From DATJPD01 sp036394195 (lineage in GTDB: Bacteria > Pseudomonadota > Alphaproteobacteria > CACIAM-22H2): DNA of 48,159 nucleotides. The position numbers and the translations under genes are program-made. The stretch covers positions 1 to 48,159 of the forward strand of contig DASWFO010000087.1 of assembly GCA_036394195.1 (NCBI GenBank), written 5' to 3'. Below, in pieces: positions 16,970-26,774 of this stretch. Position 1 is the stretch's first letter. Every line of letters starts with the position of its first letter. The notes under the pieces are model-generated. The model was not told the DNA's origin, did no database searches, and was given only the letters and a program-made list of their open reading frames with translations.

Positions 16970-17312
16970 GTTCGCTCGGAAAACTGCGAGCATCAGGATC
17001 CGCGCACGCGGTTGCAGGTCCCGGTCGTGACGGCACCCGCTCCAGCTACCTTCGATGCCGATCAAGCGGTTGGCAGCCGCGGTCGCCCGCGGCCACAACG
17101 CATCTGAAGAAATCAGAAATCCAGCATTTGGATTTGGCTGATTGCGCCTCAACGCCGACACCGGGTCGGTGACGTCTGGCGGCAGGCCTAAGTCATTCCC
17201 CTAGGCGAAATTGGGGTGCGCCGACCGATGGGCGTTCGGGTCGCGATCGTTATGTTCGGCGCCTGGCGCCCGCCGTGGTGCGGACGCCCAGACCGGATAG
17301 AGGAAGGCGCCC
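16970..17312. other. 343-bp gap in the island
   Basis: No gene is supported here. Near 17198-17216 the sequence CCCCTAGGCGAAATTGGGG is an imperfect inverted element about 100 bp before the next gene and could be a regulator site. A short imperfect repeat, GCTCG...CGAGC, follows the permease stop and is too weak to call a terminator. Confidence 0.4.
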
Positions 17313-18053
17313 ATGGACAGACAATTCGACTATGCGCAGAAGATCTTGTTGGCCGTCGAGTTCGGCGCGGCGCCGCGACCGATGCAAGGCATGCCCGACA
17401 CCTATTCGCTTTTCAAACGGCTATCGATCCGGGATGTCGTGCGGGCGTTCGATGAGTCGCACAACCTGTTTGTGCAGCTGATCGCCAGCCGAAAGTTCCA
17501 GAACGCCCTCGACAAGCATATGGGCTATTGGGAGACGAGGGTCCCTGCCGGCCAGCAGTGCTTCGTCCATTACGCCATCGGGTCGGACGGCGTCATCACG
17601 GCCGCTTTCAACCGCCTCAAGGAACGGGCGCACGACTTCGTCGTGCTCGGCATCTATCACGTCGAGCCGCAATCGTCGGCCTATCCTTTTGGCTTTCCCG
17701 TGCGGCCCGTACCGGATCACTGGCACCTGGGAGAACAGCGCACGCCGACGACAGACTCGATCTTCTGGTTCAACTTCTTTCCGGAGCAGCCCTACCTGTT
17801 CGAAAAGACCTTCGCCGTCTGGGCGCTGTTCCAGACGCAGCAGGCCCGGGCCCTGGGAGAGTGCAACCAACTGGTGGCCTGGGAGGGCAAGGAGCGCCTG
17901 ATCTCGCAAGGCGTTGCCGATTTCGTCCAGGTCAACCTCAATCGCTTCACCAGCCTGCCCGGCTTTTTCAACGCCGCGCACGAAGCCGGTAAACACACGT
18001 TCACGGTCGACCCGGAATATCTCTGGTATGGGATGCTGCTGAATAAAATCTAG
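17313..18053 (+). CDS. Uncharacterised 246-residue soluble protein
   Basis: I do not recognise the family. The ORF is well formed, with GAGGAAGG 5-12 nt before ATG. The product is aromatic-rich, with motifs MGYWETRVPAGQQC, DHWHLGEQRTPTTDS, IFWFNFFPEQPY and EYLWYGMLLNKI. It has no signal peptide, membrane segment, cysteine cluster or nucleotide-binding motif. Its stop overlaps by 4 bp the end of the convergent histidine kinase. It lies between the ABC operon and the two-component pair, inside the tRNA island. It could be cargo controlled by that pair, but this is inference only. Confidence 0.75.
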   Translation: MDRQFDYAQKILLAVEFGAAPRPMQGMPDTYSLFKRLSIRDVVRAFDESHNLFVQLIASRKFQNALDKHMGYWETRVPAGQQCFVHYAIGSDGVITAAFNRLKERAHDFVVLGIYHVEPQSSAYPFGFPVRPVPDHWHLGEQRTPTTDSIFWFNFFPEQPYLFEKTFAVWALFQTQQARALGECNQLVAWEGKERLISQGVADFVQVNLNRFTSLPGFFNAAHEAGKHTFTVDPEYLWYGMLLNKI

Positions 18054-19321
18054 GAGTCCGCGCCGGCCTCGCCGTGCGAGGGGCGCGGCAGGTCGATGAA
18101 AAACACGCTGCCGCCGCCGGGATTGGGCGCGAAACCGGCACGGGCACCCATGCGCTCGGCCAAGGTCCGCACGATATAAAGGCCGAGACCCGATGTCGGT
18201 TCGCCGCTGGTCGGCCGCGGCCGCAGCTTGGCGAATCTCTTGAAGAGCTGCGGAACCTCTCCCGTCGAGATGCCGGGGCCGTTGTCCACGACCGAGATCC
18301 GCACCTCCTTGTCGCGCGGCTCGGCGATCAGCCGCACGACCGATCCGAGCGGCGAGAACTTGATCGCGTTGTCGACCAGATTGTCGATCATTGCGCTCAA
18401 GAGCAAGGGCTCGGCGGTGACCGAGAGGGAAGTGGCCTCCGTGATCATGGTGATCGCTTTCCCGGCGGCGATGGCCTGGGCCTTGGCCCGCGCGTCCTGC
18501 AACACCGAGTCGACCCGCACGACGGCGAGTTCGGGCGGCTCCGCCTCGTCATGCTGATGCGCCTGGACCAGCCGCGTGACCGCGCCGTGCATTTCGCTGC
18601 AGGTGCGCGCGATCTCCACCAGCTTGCCGGTCTCCGCCTCCGACCGCCCGGTCATCGTTCGCAACAGCGCCCGAATGCCCGCCAGCGGGCTTTGCAGATC
18701 GTGAGCGACCACGGCCACCATGTCGCGACGTTCGTCAAGCAGGGCGTGGATGGCGGCCATGTCCTGATAGGCTTGCCGCTGCCCCTGAAAGGCCAGAATG
18801 GCAGTGGCCGCGCCGAGTATGAGCGCGGCGCTGCCGCCCATGGTCATGACGGTCCGGAAGATGACGTCGTGGCTTTCGGCAAAGACCGCCGCGAGATAGA
18901 GGCCATGAACGGGAACAAGCATCGATAGCAAGGTGCCACGCGTCCATAGCGGTGCCAGGCACGCGACGAAGAGGGTGGTGGCGTAGGCCGGGTTGGCACC
19001 GAATCGCGGCGTGAGAATGAGCGAGAAGAGAAGCCCCGTGAGAGTCACTCCCGTCCCGAACAGAAGGGGCAAGGCTTGCGTCGGCCAGGTCGCGGTCCGG
19101 TCGCCGCGGCACAACCAGGCTAGGCCGCAGAAATAAAGACCGCTGGCGATCTCGGCGACGGCCAGGTCCCTTAACCTTAGCCCGGCTATGGACAGGTTGA
19201 CGACGAGAAGCGCCAGCATGACCGCGGCAAAATACCAGGACGCAAAATGCAACCGTCCCGCATTCCGCCGTTTGAGATAAACGTCGAATGACGGCCGGTC
19301 GCTATCCCAGTCTTTCGACAT
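18050..19321 (-). CDS. Membrane-bound sensor histidine kinase
   Basis: This is a 423-residue kinase. The start at 19321 (MSKDWDS) is preferred; an in-frame ATG also exists at 19342, and both overlap the end of the response regulator gene. About six hydrophobic segments span residues 28-180 with short loops, so the sensor is probably intramembrane. HisKA carries H207 in VVAHDLQSPLAGI. HATPase_c has DNLVDNAIKFSP, VDNGPGIS and SGLGLYIVRTL. Gene order (regulator then kinase, overlapping) indicates a cognate pair. Confidence 0.92.
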   Translation of the reverse strand: MSKDWDSDRPSFDVYLKRRNAGRLHFASWYFAAVMLALLVVNLSIAGLRLRDLAVAEIASGLYFCGLAWLCRGDRTATWPTQALPLLFGTGVTLTGLLFSLILTPRFGANPAYATTLFVACLAPLWTRGTLLSMLVPVHGLYLAAVFAESHDVIFRTVMTMGGSAALILGAATAILAFQGQRQAYQDMAAIHALLDERRDMVAVVAHDLQSPLAGIRALLRTMTGRSEAETGKLVEIARTCSEMHGAVTRLVQAHQHDEAEPPELAVVRVDSVLQDARAKAQAIAAGKAITMITEATSLSVTAEPLLLSAMIDNLVDNAIKFSPLGSVVRLIAEPRDKEVRISVVDNGPGISTGEVPQLFKRFAKLRPRPTSGEPTSGLGLYIVRTLAERMGARAGFAPNPGGGSVFFIDLPRPSHGEAGADS

Positions 19322-19937
19322 GCAGCAGCGCCTCGCGCTCAAGTTTGGCCGCGGTGTCGAGACCCAGCTTGATCTTGATGTTCTCGCGGTGGGCGCCGAT
19401 GGTCTTGGCCGAGAGACGCAGTTCCGACGCGATCTCGCCGGTGGATCGGCCGGCGCCGATCAGCAGGAAGATCTGCATTTCGCGATTGGACAGCTCGGCA
19501 TAGCGTTCTTCCGGCGCGCCGTGACACCGCCGCGCCAGAATGCGGGCGTTCATGCGCGGCGAGACGACGATTTCGCCCCGCTGCACGGCTTCCAGGGCGC
19601 GGACCACCCCGTCCAGCTCCTCGCCTTTCATCAGATAGCCGTACGCCCCGGCCTTGAGAACGCGTTCGGCATAGAGCGCTTCATCGTGCTGGGACAGGAC
19701 CAGAATGCGCGTCTGCGGGTGAACGCGCACACACTCCGCCACGAGATCCGCCCCGTCGCGCCCGCCCAGCATCAGATCAAGCAAAGTCAAATCCGGCTTC
19801 TCAGCGGCCAGAAGGCGCAGCGCATCCGCCGCGGTTCCCGCCTCGGCGCAGACCTCGAAGGCGTGGGCCTGTTCCAACAGCGCGCGCAGCCCCATCCTTA
19901 CGACCGGGTGATCGTCGATGATCAGCACACGTGACAT
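19302..19937 (-). CDS. NarL/FixJ-family response regulator
   Basis: This is a 211-residue transcription regulator with receiver domain 1-120 (IIDDHPVV; phosphoacceptor D54 in LTLLDLMLGG; K in YLMKGEE). The C-terminal LuxR-type helix-turn-helix spans about 145-208 (ELSNREMQIF, then TGEIASELRLSAKTIGAHR). ATG 19937 is chosen because homologous receivers begin at MSRVLIIDDH and a G-rich Shine-Dalgarno-like stretch precedes it; the frame is open to 19982. It is the first gene of the regulator-kinase pair and the last gene of the island before the right att copy. Confidence 0.93.
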   Translation of the reverse strand: MSRVLIIDDHPVVRMGLRALLEQAHAFEVCAEAGTAADALRLLAAEKPDLTLLDLMLGGRDGADLVAECVRVHPQTRILVLSQHDEALYAERVLKAGAYGYLMKGEELDGVVRALEAVQRGEIVVSPRMNARILARRCHGAPEERYAELSNREMQIFLLIGAGRSTGEIASELRLSAKTIGAHRENIKIKLGLDTAAKLEREALLHVERLG

Positions 19938-20110
19938 CCGCCCCACCCCCAAATAGCCAGCCGATCGGGCATAGACCGACACAGCTTACCATTGCGGCGA
20001 AACTAGACGCCACGCCGTCAACGACGGGGCGGAACTGGTCGGCTCGGTGAGTCAAATCTTCGTCCGATCAAGACGTTGTCGACTAAGTTGTTGAAGCTCG
20101 AAAACAGCCA

Positions 20111-20161
20111 AAGCGGGTTCCCAAGCTTACGACGAGGGTTCGATTCCCTTCACCCGCTCCA
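20111..20161 (+). repeat. tRNA-Gly 3' fragment (attR) able to fold as a minihelix
   Basis: 20118-20161 is identical to the last 44 bp of tRNA-Gly, including CCA. The bases just before it, AGCGGGT (20112-20118), can pair with ACCCGCT at the 3' end. This recreates a 7-bp acceptor stem over the intact T-arm, with the D-arm and 5' anticodon half missing. It is therefore either a plain att fragment or a shortened tRNA-like unit. No promoter was identified. Confidence 0.8.
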
Positions 20162-20323
20162 ATCTCTCCAAAGCGTTAGCGGCAGCGCGGCGTGCGCCGT
20201 TAACTGTGTCCGGAATTTTCCAAGCACGGACGGGCAACGACGGGGGCATGACGCAATAGAATTATATGTTGTAGAACCTGCCGGCGATTCCCCCACCCTC
20301 GTCGAGCCCGCAGCCGCGTCATC

Positions 20324-22150
<1,827 letters not shown>

Positions 22151-22166
22151 TTCCTCACCCTCTCTT

Positions 22167-22220
22167 TTCTGACCCGCTCGCAGTTTGCCGCCCGCCACCC
22201 AAACTGCTCGCGGGCGAACG
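22167..22220. repeat. Covarying hairpin element, family D, copy 1
   Basis: Flanks TTCTGA and CGAACG bound an outer stem CCCGC/GCGGG, a symmetric TC/TC internal loop, an 8-bp inner stem GCAGTTTG/CAAACTGC and a 12-nt C-rich loop. Copy 2 at 46213-46268 keeps the architecture with two compensatory pair changes. It lies between convergent genes (the ABC-F ATPase and a Bug protein). Confidence 0.8.
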
Positions 22221-22306
22221 CGCACCGGGTCTGTCGACGCGGCACGGCCTTGATCCAGTCGGCGATCGCGGTGACCACCTCGGAGTCGAGGCTGGGGAAG
22301 ACCCCG

Positions 22307-23272
22307 TCAGTCGAGCTTGAGGCCCCGCGCCTGGATCAACTCCGAACGCCGCTTAACGTCCTGCTGCATCCGTGATTCCAGCGTGGCGCGGTCGAGCCTC
22401 AGGACGTCCATGCCAAGGGTATCGAGCCGGGGCCGCGTCTCCGGCGCCTCGCGCGCCTTGATCGTGGCGGCGGCGAGCGCCTCCAGGGCGTCGGCGGGCG
22501 TATCGGCCGGAACGAACAAGCCGACGAAATCGCCCTCGGCGTAGCCGGGAAACGTCTCGGCAATGGCCGGGATTTGCGGATGCGACGCCACGCGCTGCGG
22601 CGAGGCGATGCCCATCGCCCGCAGGGTCCCATCGGCGATATAGGCCTGCACCGACGGAAGCGAGGCGAAGGCGAACGGAACCCGGCCCGACACCAGCTCG
22701 CTCGTTTGCTGCGATGGATCGCGGAAGCTGATGCGCGTCCATTCGAATCCGGCTTTGTAAGCCAGCTGTTCCGCCGCCATGTGATGGACGGTCGCCGGCG
22801 GTGCCGCATAGACGAATTTCCCCGGATTTCCCTTCAGGAGCGCGACGACATCCGCGACCGTGTTCGCCTCAACCGACGCTCCGACGATGAAGTAGCTCGG
22901 AAGGTCGGCAACGCCCACAACCAGCTTGAAGTCCCTGGTCTCGAAACCGGCATTGGAAACGAGGAGCGGATTGAGCGTGATCGTGGCACTGCCAGCGATG
23001 ATCGCCGCAGCGCCGTCATGCTTGTCGTGCAAGACCGTCACGGCCGCGATGTTGCCGCCGGCACCGGTGCGGTTTTCGACAAGAACCGAGCGGCCGAGCT
23101 CCTGGCTCATCAGAGGTGCCAGCATGCGGGCGATGACATCGGGCGCGGAGCCGGGCCCCACGGTAACGACGAGCTTGATCGGCTTCCCCGAAGAGCCTTG
23201 CGCGTGGACGGTCGCGGGCGCGACCGCGAAAGTCAAAACAAGGGCCAGCCAGGCCCAGTGCCGGTTTCTCAT
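22307..23272 (-). CDS. Bug/TctC-family solute-binding protein
   Basis: This is a 321-residue periplasmic binding protein of the tripartite tricarboxylate transporter type. A Sec signal peptide (to about VHAQG, residue 26) is followed by the family opening PIKLVVTVGPGSAPDVIARMLA and GRSVLVENRTGAGGNIAA. No tctA or tctB permease is in the window, as is common for this expanded family. It lies 34 nt downstream of the FadR-type regulator on the same strand, so it is probably in its operon. Ligands of such proteins are usually carboxylates or aromatic acids. Confidence 0.92.
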   Translation of the reverse strand: MRNRHWAWLALVLTFAVAPATVHAQGSSGKPIKLVVTVGPGSAPDVIARMLAPLMSQELGRSVLVENRTGAGGNIAAVTVLHDKHDGAAAIIAGSATITLNPLLVSNAGFETRDFKLVVGVADLPSYFIVGASVEANTVADVVALLKGNPGKFVYAAPPATVHHMAAEQLAYKAGFEWTRISFRDPSQQTSELVSGRVPFAFASLPSVQAYIADGTLRAMGIASPQRVASHPQIPAIAETFPGYAEGDFVGLFVPADTPADALEALAAATIKAREAPETRPRLDTLGMDVLRLDRATLESRMQQDVKRRSELIQARGLKLD

Positions 23273-23306
23273 CGGCGTTTCTCCCAGTCTTGATTTGTCC
23301 CAGTCT

Positions 23307-24101
23307 TTATTGTCTGCGGCGGCTCAACAGCTCCGGCACGATCTTCGACTGCAGCACGCCCGACAAGCCCGGAGTCCGCGATCCGGGCCTGTTGCCGATC
23401 ACGCGCATCGCGTGGCGGTGATAGCGCTCGACAGCCTCGCGGGCGGCCTCGCGGTCGCGCTTGCGCAACGCCGCGACGACCTGCCGCCGTTCGCCGGCGA
23501 ACTTGGCGATGACGGCGCGGAATTTTTCGAACGATGGTCCCCAAAATTCGAGCGCGATGCCGATCTGGAGATCGACCAGGAAGCGGATCAACGAGGCCAG
23601 GAGCGGGTTGTGCGACGCGGCGGCGAGGCGGCTCAGGAAGAGCTTCAACGAGTCGGCGAGGGCCTCGACCGTTGTCGCCGCGTCGAGTTGATCGAGGGCG
23701 CGCTCGACGTCATTCACCTCCTCGGCTGACGCGTTCGTCACGGCGAGCGACGCGGCATAGGTGTTGAGGACGCCGAGGATGCCGAGGATCTCTGGAATCC
23801 CGGCGTCGCGCAGCTGGATGGCGGTGCCCAGCGACATGGCGATCAAGGCGTCTTCATCCGCGCTGACAGTGCTGCCGCTGCCATGGCGCGTCTGCACCAG
23901 ACCGATCGTGGTCAGGCCGCGGATGGCCTCGCGAATGGTCGCGCTGCTGACGCCGTAGCGCTGGGCCAGGGTGCGCTCGGTCGGCAGCTTCGCGCCGGGC
24001 GGGAGATCGCCGCGTGCGATCTGCATGCGCAAATCATCGGTGATGCGGTCGGCAACCCGGCTCCGCTCGATGGGGATGATCCTGGCGGCAGCATCGCTCA
24101 T
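23307..24101 (-). CDS. FadR-subfamily GntR transcription regulator
   Basis: This is a 264-residue regulator. The N-terminal winged helix includes DLRMQIARGDLPPGAKLPTERTLAQRYGVS and REAIRGLTTIGLVQTRHGSG. The C-terminal all-helical FCD-type ligand domain contains LDQLDAATTVEAL and EAVERYHRHAMRVI. ATG 24101 is preferred; an upstream GTG at 24122 would lie inside the GTCAC palindrome. It is divergent from the cupin gene and upstream of the Bug protein gene, and probably controls both in response to the cluster's substrate. Confidence 0.9.
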   Translation of the reverse strand: MSDAAARIIPIERSRVADRITDDLRMQIARGDLPPGAKLPTERTLAQRYGVSSATIREAIRGLTTIGLVQTRHGSGSTVSADEDALIAMSLGTAIQLRDAGIPEILGILGVLNTYAASLAVTNASAEEVNDVERALDQLDAATTVEALADSLKLFLSRLAAASHNPLLASLIRFLVDLQIGIALEFWGPSFEKFRAVIAKFAGERRQVVAALRKRDREAAREAVERYHRHAMRVIGNRPGSRTPGLSGVLQSKIVPELLSRRRQ

Positions 24102-24117
24102 TGGGGGGCTCTTGAAA

Positions 24118-24130
24118 GTCACCTAGTGAC
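24118..24130. promoter_or_regulatory. Palindromic operator candidate between GntR regulator and cupin
   Basis: GTCAC-CTA-GTGAC is a perfect 5+5 inverted repeat in the 84-bp divergent region. Position next to a GntR-family gene suggests an autoregulatory site. The match to a known consensus is not exact. Confidence 0.5.
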
Positions 24131-24185
24131 TATGTTACCAGATAAATTTGGACGCGCAAGCAGCCCTGAACAGAGGAGACCTGCG

Positions 24186-25097
24186 ATGAAAATCGTTCGC
24201 GCCGACCAGATCGGCTGGCACAAGGACCACCCGACCGGGGAAGTCGAGTTCAAGTACCTGCTGACCGGTGATCCGCTGGCGCCGGACAACTTCATGTTCA
24301 TCCTGGGACGCCAGATCGCGGACTTCTCCATGCCGCGCCATCGTCACAACTTCGAGCAGATCCGCCTGCCGCTCTGCGGCGACATGAACATCGGCGACGG
24401 CATGGTGCTGGGCGAAGGGCAGGTCGGCTACTTCCCCGAGGGCCTACCCTATGGCCCGCAGCAGGATCCCCTGGGCGCCGCACCGCCCGGCGAGCGCGTG
24501 CAGCTGGTGCTGCAGTTCGGCGGCGCGTCCGGCTGCGGCTTCATGAGCATGGACCAGCGCAAGAAGGCGTGGAGCGAGCTGTCGAAGATCGGCAAATTCG
24601 TCGGCCCGCACTATCACCATCCGGATGGCCGGGTCGAATGGGGCCTGAATGTCATCTGGGAGCATGTGTTCAAGAGCAAGCTCAAATATCCAAAGCCGCG
24701 CTACGAAGACGTAGTCATCATCGAGCCCAACCGGTTTCATTGGCTTCCGATGCCGGGTTCGCCGGGGGTGCAGCACCGGTTCATGGGCTCGTTCTCCGAG
24801 CGCGCCATGTGGATCGAAGCGGTAAGGCTGGATCGGGGTGCCACATGGTCGTCGGCCCACCCCGATGGGCGCCGTCTGCTCTATGTTCTGCGGGGATCGG
24901 GACGCGTCGACGGGACGGACATCGCCGCGGAGACGGCGATCCAGATCGAGCCGGGCGAGGTCGCGACGATGACGGCGTCCGCGCCGCTGGAGCTGTTCCT
25001 GGTGGGCCTGCCGCCGATCGAGCTGCCGGTGGAACCGTCCACCGCCTATGAGATCGAAGAGGCCCCGCGGCAGGCGGAGCTCGCCCCGTCAAACTAA
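24186..25097 (+). CDS. Cupin-domain protein
   Basis: This is a 303-residue protein with a strong ribosome site (GAGGAG) before ATG 24186. The first cupin barrel (about 45-125) carries MPRHRHNFEQIRLPL, a metal-ligand pattern of two histidines and a glutamate, and VGYFPEGLPYGP. A second barrel (about 205-285) contains LYVLRGSGRVDG but fewer obvious ligands. It could be a dioxygenase or isomerase acting on a catabolic intermediate. It starts the unit that includes the MFS transporter downstream. Confidence 0.82.
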   Translation: MKIVRADQIGWHKDHPTGEVEFKYLLTGDPLAPDNFMFILGRQIADFSMPRHRHNFEQIRLPLCGDMNIGDGMVLGEGQVGYFPEGLPYGPQQDPLGAAPPGERVQLVLQFGGASGCGFMSMDQRKKAWSELSKIGKFVGPHYHHPDGRVEWGLNVIWEHVFKSKLKYPKPRYEDVVIIEPNRFHWLPMPGSPGVQHRFMGSFSERAMWIEAVRLDRGATWSSAHPDGRRLLYVLRGSGRVDGTDIAAETAIQIEPGEVATMTASAPLELFLVGLPPIELPVEPSTAYEIEEAPRQAELAPSN

Positions 25098-25324
25098 GCT
25101 GTCTCAATCTGAGCCGTCGCTGGCCTCCAGAGCCGCATCCGCGGTTCCGTCGCTGCCTGGCAAACGCCGGGCCGAGGAGTCCGATGGCCGGCGCGGGAAC
25201 TAGAATCGCCAGGTAAACTGGCTAAGCATTGTGCGAGTCCATCGCATCTGGGAACGAGCGACGATCGCTCACGCGGGCGGATTTCCGGGCGCACCCAGAA
25301 CAATGCGAGCGAGGGGAGGACCGG

Positions 25325-26659
25325 ATGGCCAGCGCAGCGACCGTCGACGTGTCGGCGGTGATCAATAACAGCCCGATCGGCCGATTTCAGTACCTGATCT
25401 TTTTCATTTCGATGCTGATCATGATGTGTGACGGCTTCGACACACAGGCCGTTGCCTACGTGGCCCCGAGCCTGGCCGCGGAGTGGAAGCTGGCGCCGGG
25501 AAGCTTCGGCCCGGTATTCGCGGCCGTACTGCTTGGCGCCATGATCGGCGCCTTCCTGTTCGGCTATCTCGCCGACCGAATCGGCCGCAGCCGGACACTG
25601 GCACTTTGCACGGCGTTGTTCGGCGTGCTCAACATCGCGAGCGCGTACGCGACATCGATCGAGACGTTCACGATCACGCGCTTCCTGTGCGGCATCGGCC
25701 TGGGTGGGGCGATCCCGAACGTGATGGCGCTGGTCTCGGAATATGCGCCGCTGCGCAAGCGCGCGACCCTGGTCGCCATCACGTGGTGCGGCTTCGCGCT
25801 CGGCGCCGTGCTCGGGGGCATCATCAGCGTCGGGCTGATCGCCAGGTTCGGCTGGACGTCTGTGTTCATCGCGGGCGGCGTGCTGCCGCTCTGCATCGTG
25901 CCGCTGATCGTCACGGCTCTCCCGGATTCGATCAAGTTCCTGACCCTCGCCAAGGTCAACGGCGCCGCGGTCGCGGCGATCCTCCGCAAGATCGTCCCGA
26001 GCGGGGAATTCGACGGCGCCAGCGTTTTCATCCTCGACGAAAGCCGGCCGGGGCATGGCCAGATCGGGGCGCTGTTCAAGGACGGGCTCGCAGTCGGAAG
26101 CGTCTTCCTGTGCCTCGCGTTCTTCATGAGCCTGATGCTGGTTTATCTGTTCATCAACTGGATTCCGCTGCTCCTGCGCCAGGCTGGCCTGCCGCTGCAG
26201 CATGCCTTGATGGGCACGATCGTCTTCAACCTTGCGGGGATTGTCGGGAGCCTCGTCTGCACGCAGCTCATCGACCGGAAGCTGGGCAGCCCGATCGCGA
26301 TCCTGACGGCGGCCTATTTCATCGGCGGCGCCGCGGTGTTCTCGATCAGCTTCGCCGGGACGGCGCTCTTACCGATCATGGCGACCATCTTCCTCAGCGG
26401 CTTCTTTATCATCGGGGTGCAGCTCTCGCTCAACGCCTACATCACCAACTACTACCCAACCGCGATCCGCGGCACGGGCATCGGCTGGTCGCAGCTGTTC
26501 GGCCGCACCGGCTCGCTGATCGGGCCGATGGTGGGCGGCATGCTGGTCTCGCAAGGCATGTCGCCGGGCGAGCTGTTCCAGATCAGCAGCGTAGCCCCGC
26601 TGCTCGCCGGTGCATCCCTGCTGATCTTCGCCCAGTTGTCCCCTGCCGATAGCAAATAG
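25325..26659 (+). CDS. MFS transporter, aromatic acid:H+ symporter type
   Basis: This is a 444-residue transporter with about 12 hydrophobic segments. The start at 25325 follows GAGGGGAGGA. Signatures of the AAHS family include CDGFDTQAVAYVAPSL in the first segment, GYLADRIGRSRTL after segment 2, RFLCGIGLGGAIPNVMAL, and NYYPTAIRGTGIGWSQ late in the protein. It probably imports an aromatic or related organic acid. The setting beside a FadR-type regulator, cupins and a Bug protein supports a catabolic role. Confidence 0.9.
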   Translation: MASAATVDVSAVINNSPIGRFQYLIFFISMLIMMCDGFDTQAVAYVAPSLAAEWKLAPGSFGPVFAAVLLGAMIGAFLFGYLADRIGRSRTLALCTALFGVLNIASAYATSIETFTITRFLCGIGLGGAIPNVMALVSEYAPLRKRATLVAITWCGFALGAVLGGIISVGLIARFGWTSVFIAGGVLPLCIVPLIVTALPDSIKFLTLAKVNGAAVAAILRKIVPSGEFDGASVFILDESRPGHGQIGALFKDGLAVGSVFLCLAFFMSLMLVYLFINWIPLLLRQAGLPLQHALMGTIVFNLAGIVGSLVCTQLIDRKLGSPIAILTAAYFIGGAAVFSISFAGTALLPIMATIFLSGFFIIGVQLSLNAYITNYYPTAIRGTGIGWSQLFGRTGSLIGPMVGGMLVSQGMSPGELFQISSVAPLLAGASLLIFAQLSPADSK

Positions 26660-26774
26660 GATGGGCAAAATAGGCCGTTCTACGAACAGCGCGACCGTCG
26701 TCCGCTGACAAGAAGCGGCAGCTTCGGCGCCCCTATTCTGAACAGGGTCGTCGCCGCGCCAGGCTACGTGCGGG

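Larger units (their letters stand above)
10239..20161. mobile_element. Putative genomic island integrated in tRNA-Gly(CCC)
   Basis: The 44-bp segment 10239-10282 (the 3' part of the tRNA, from the anticodon loop) is repeated without mismatch and in the same orientation at 20118-20161. The repeat boundary at the anticodon loop is typical of tyrosine-recombinase att sites in tRNA genes. The 9.8 kb between them carries two two-component systems, a polyamine-type ABC importer and an unknown protein. Parts look less GC-rich than the flanks (31 of 60 bases at 11281-11340). No integrase, excisionase or transposase is visible, so it would be a non-autonomous or decayed element. Confidence 0.7.

Noticed and set aside
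10283..20117. Prophage or defence island
   Set aside because: No phage structural, integrase, restriction, toxin-antitoxin or other defence gene was recognised among the cargo.
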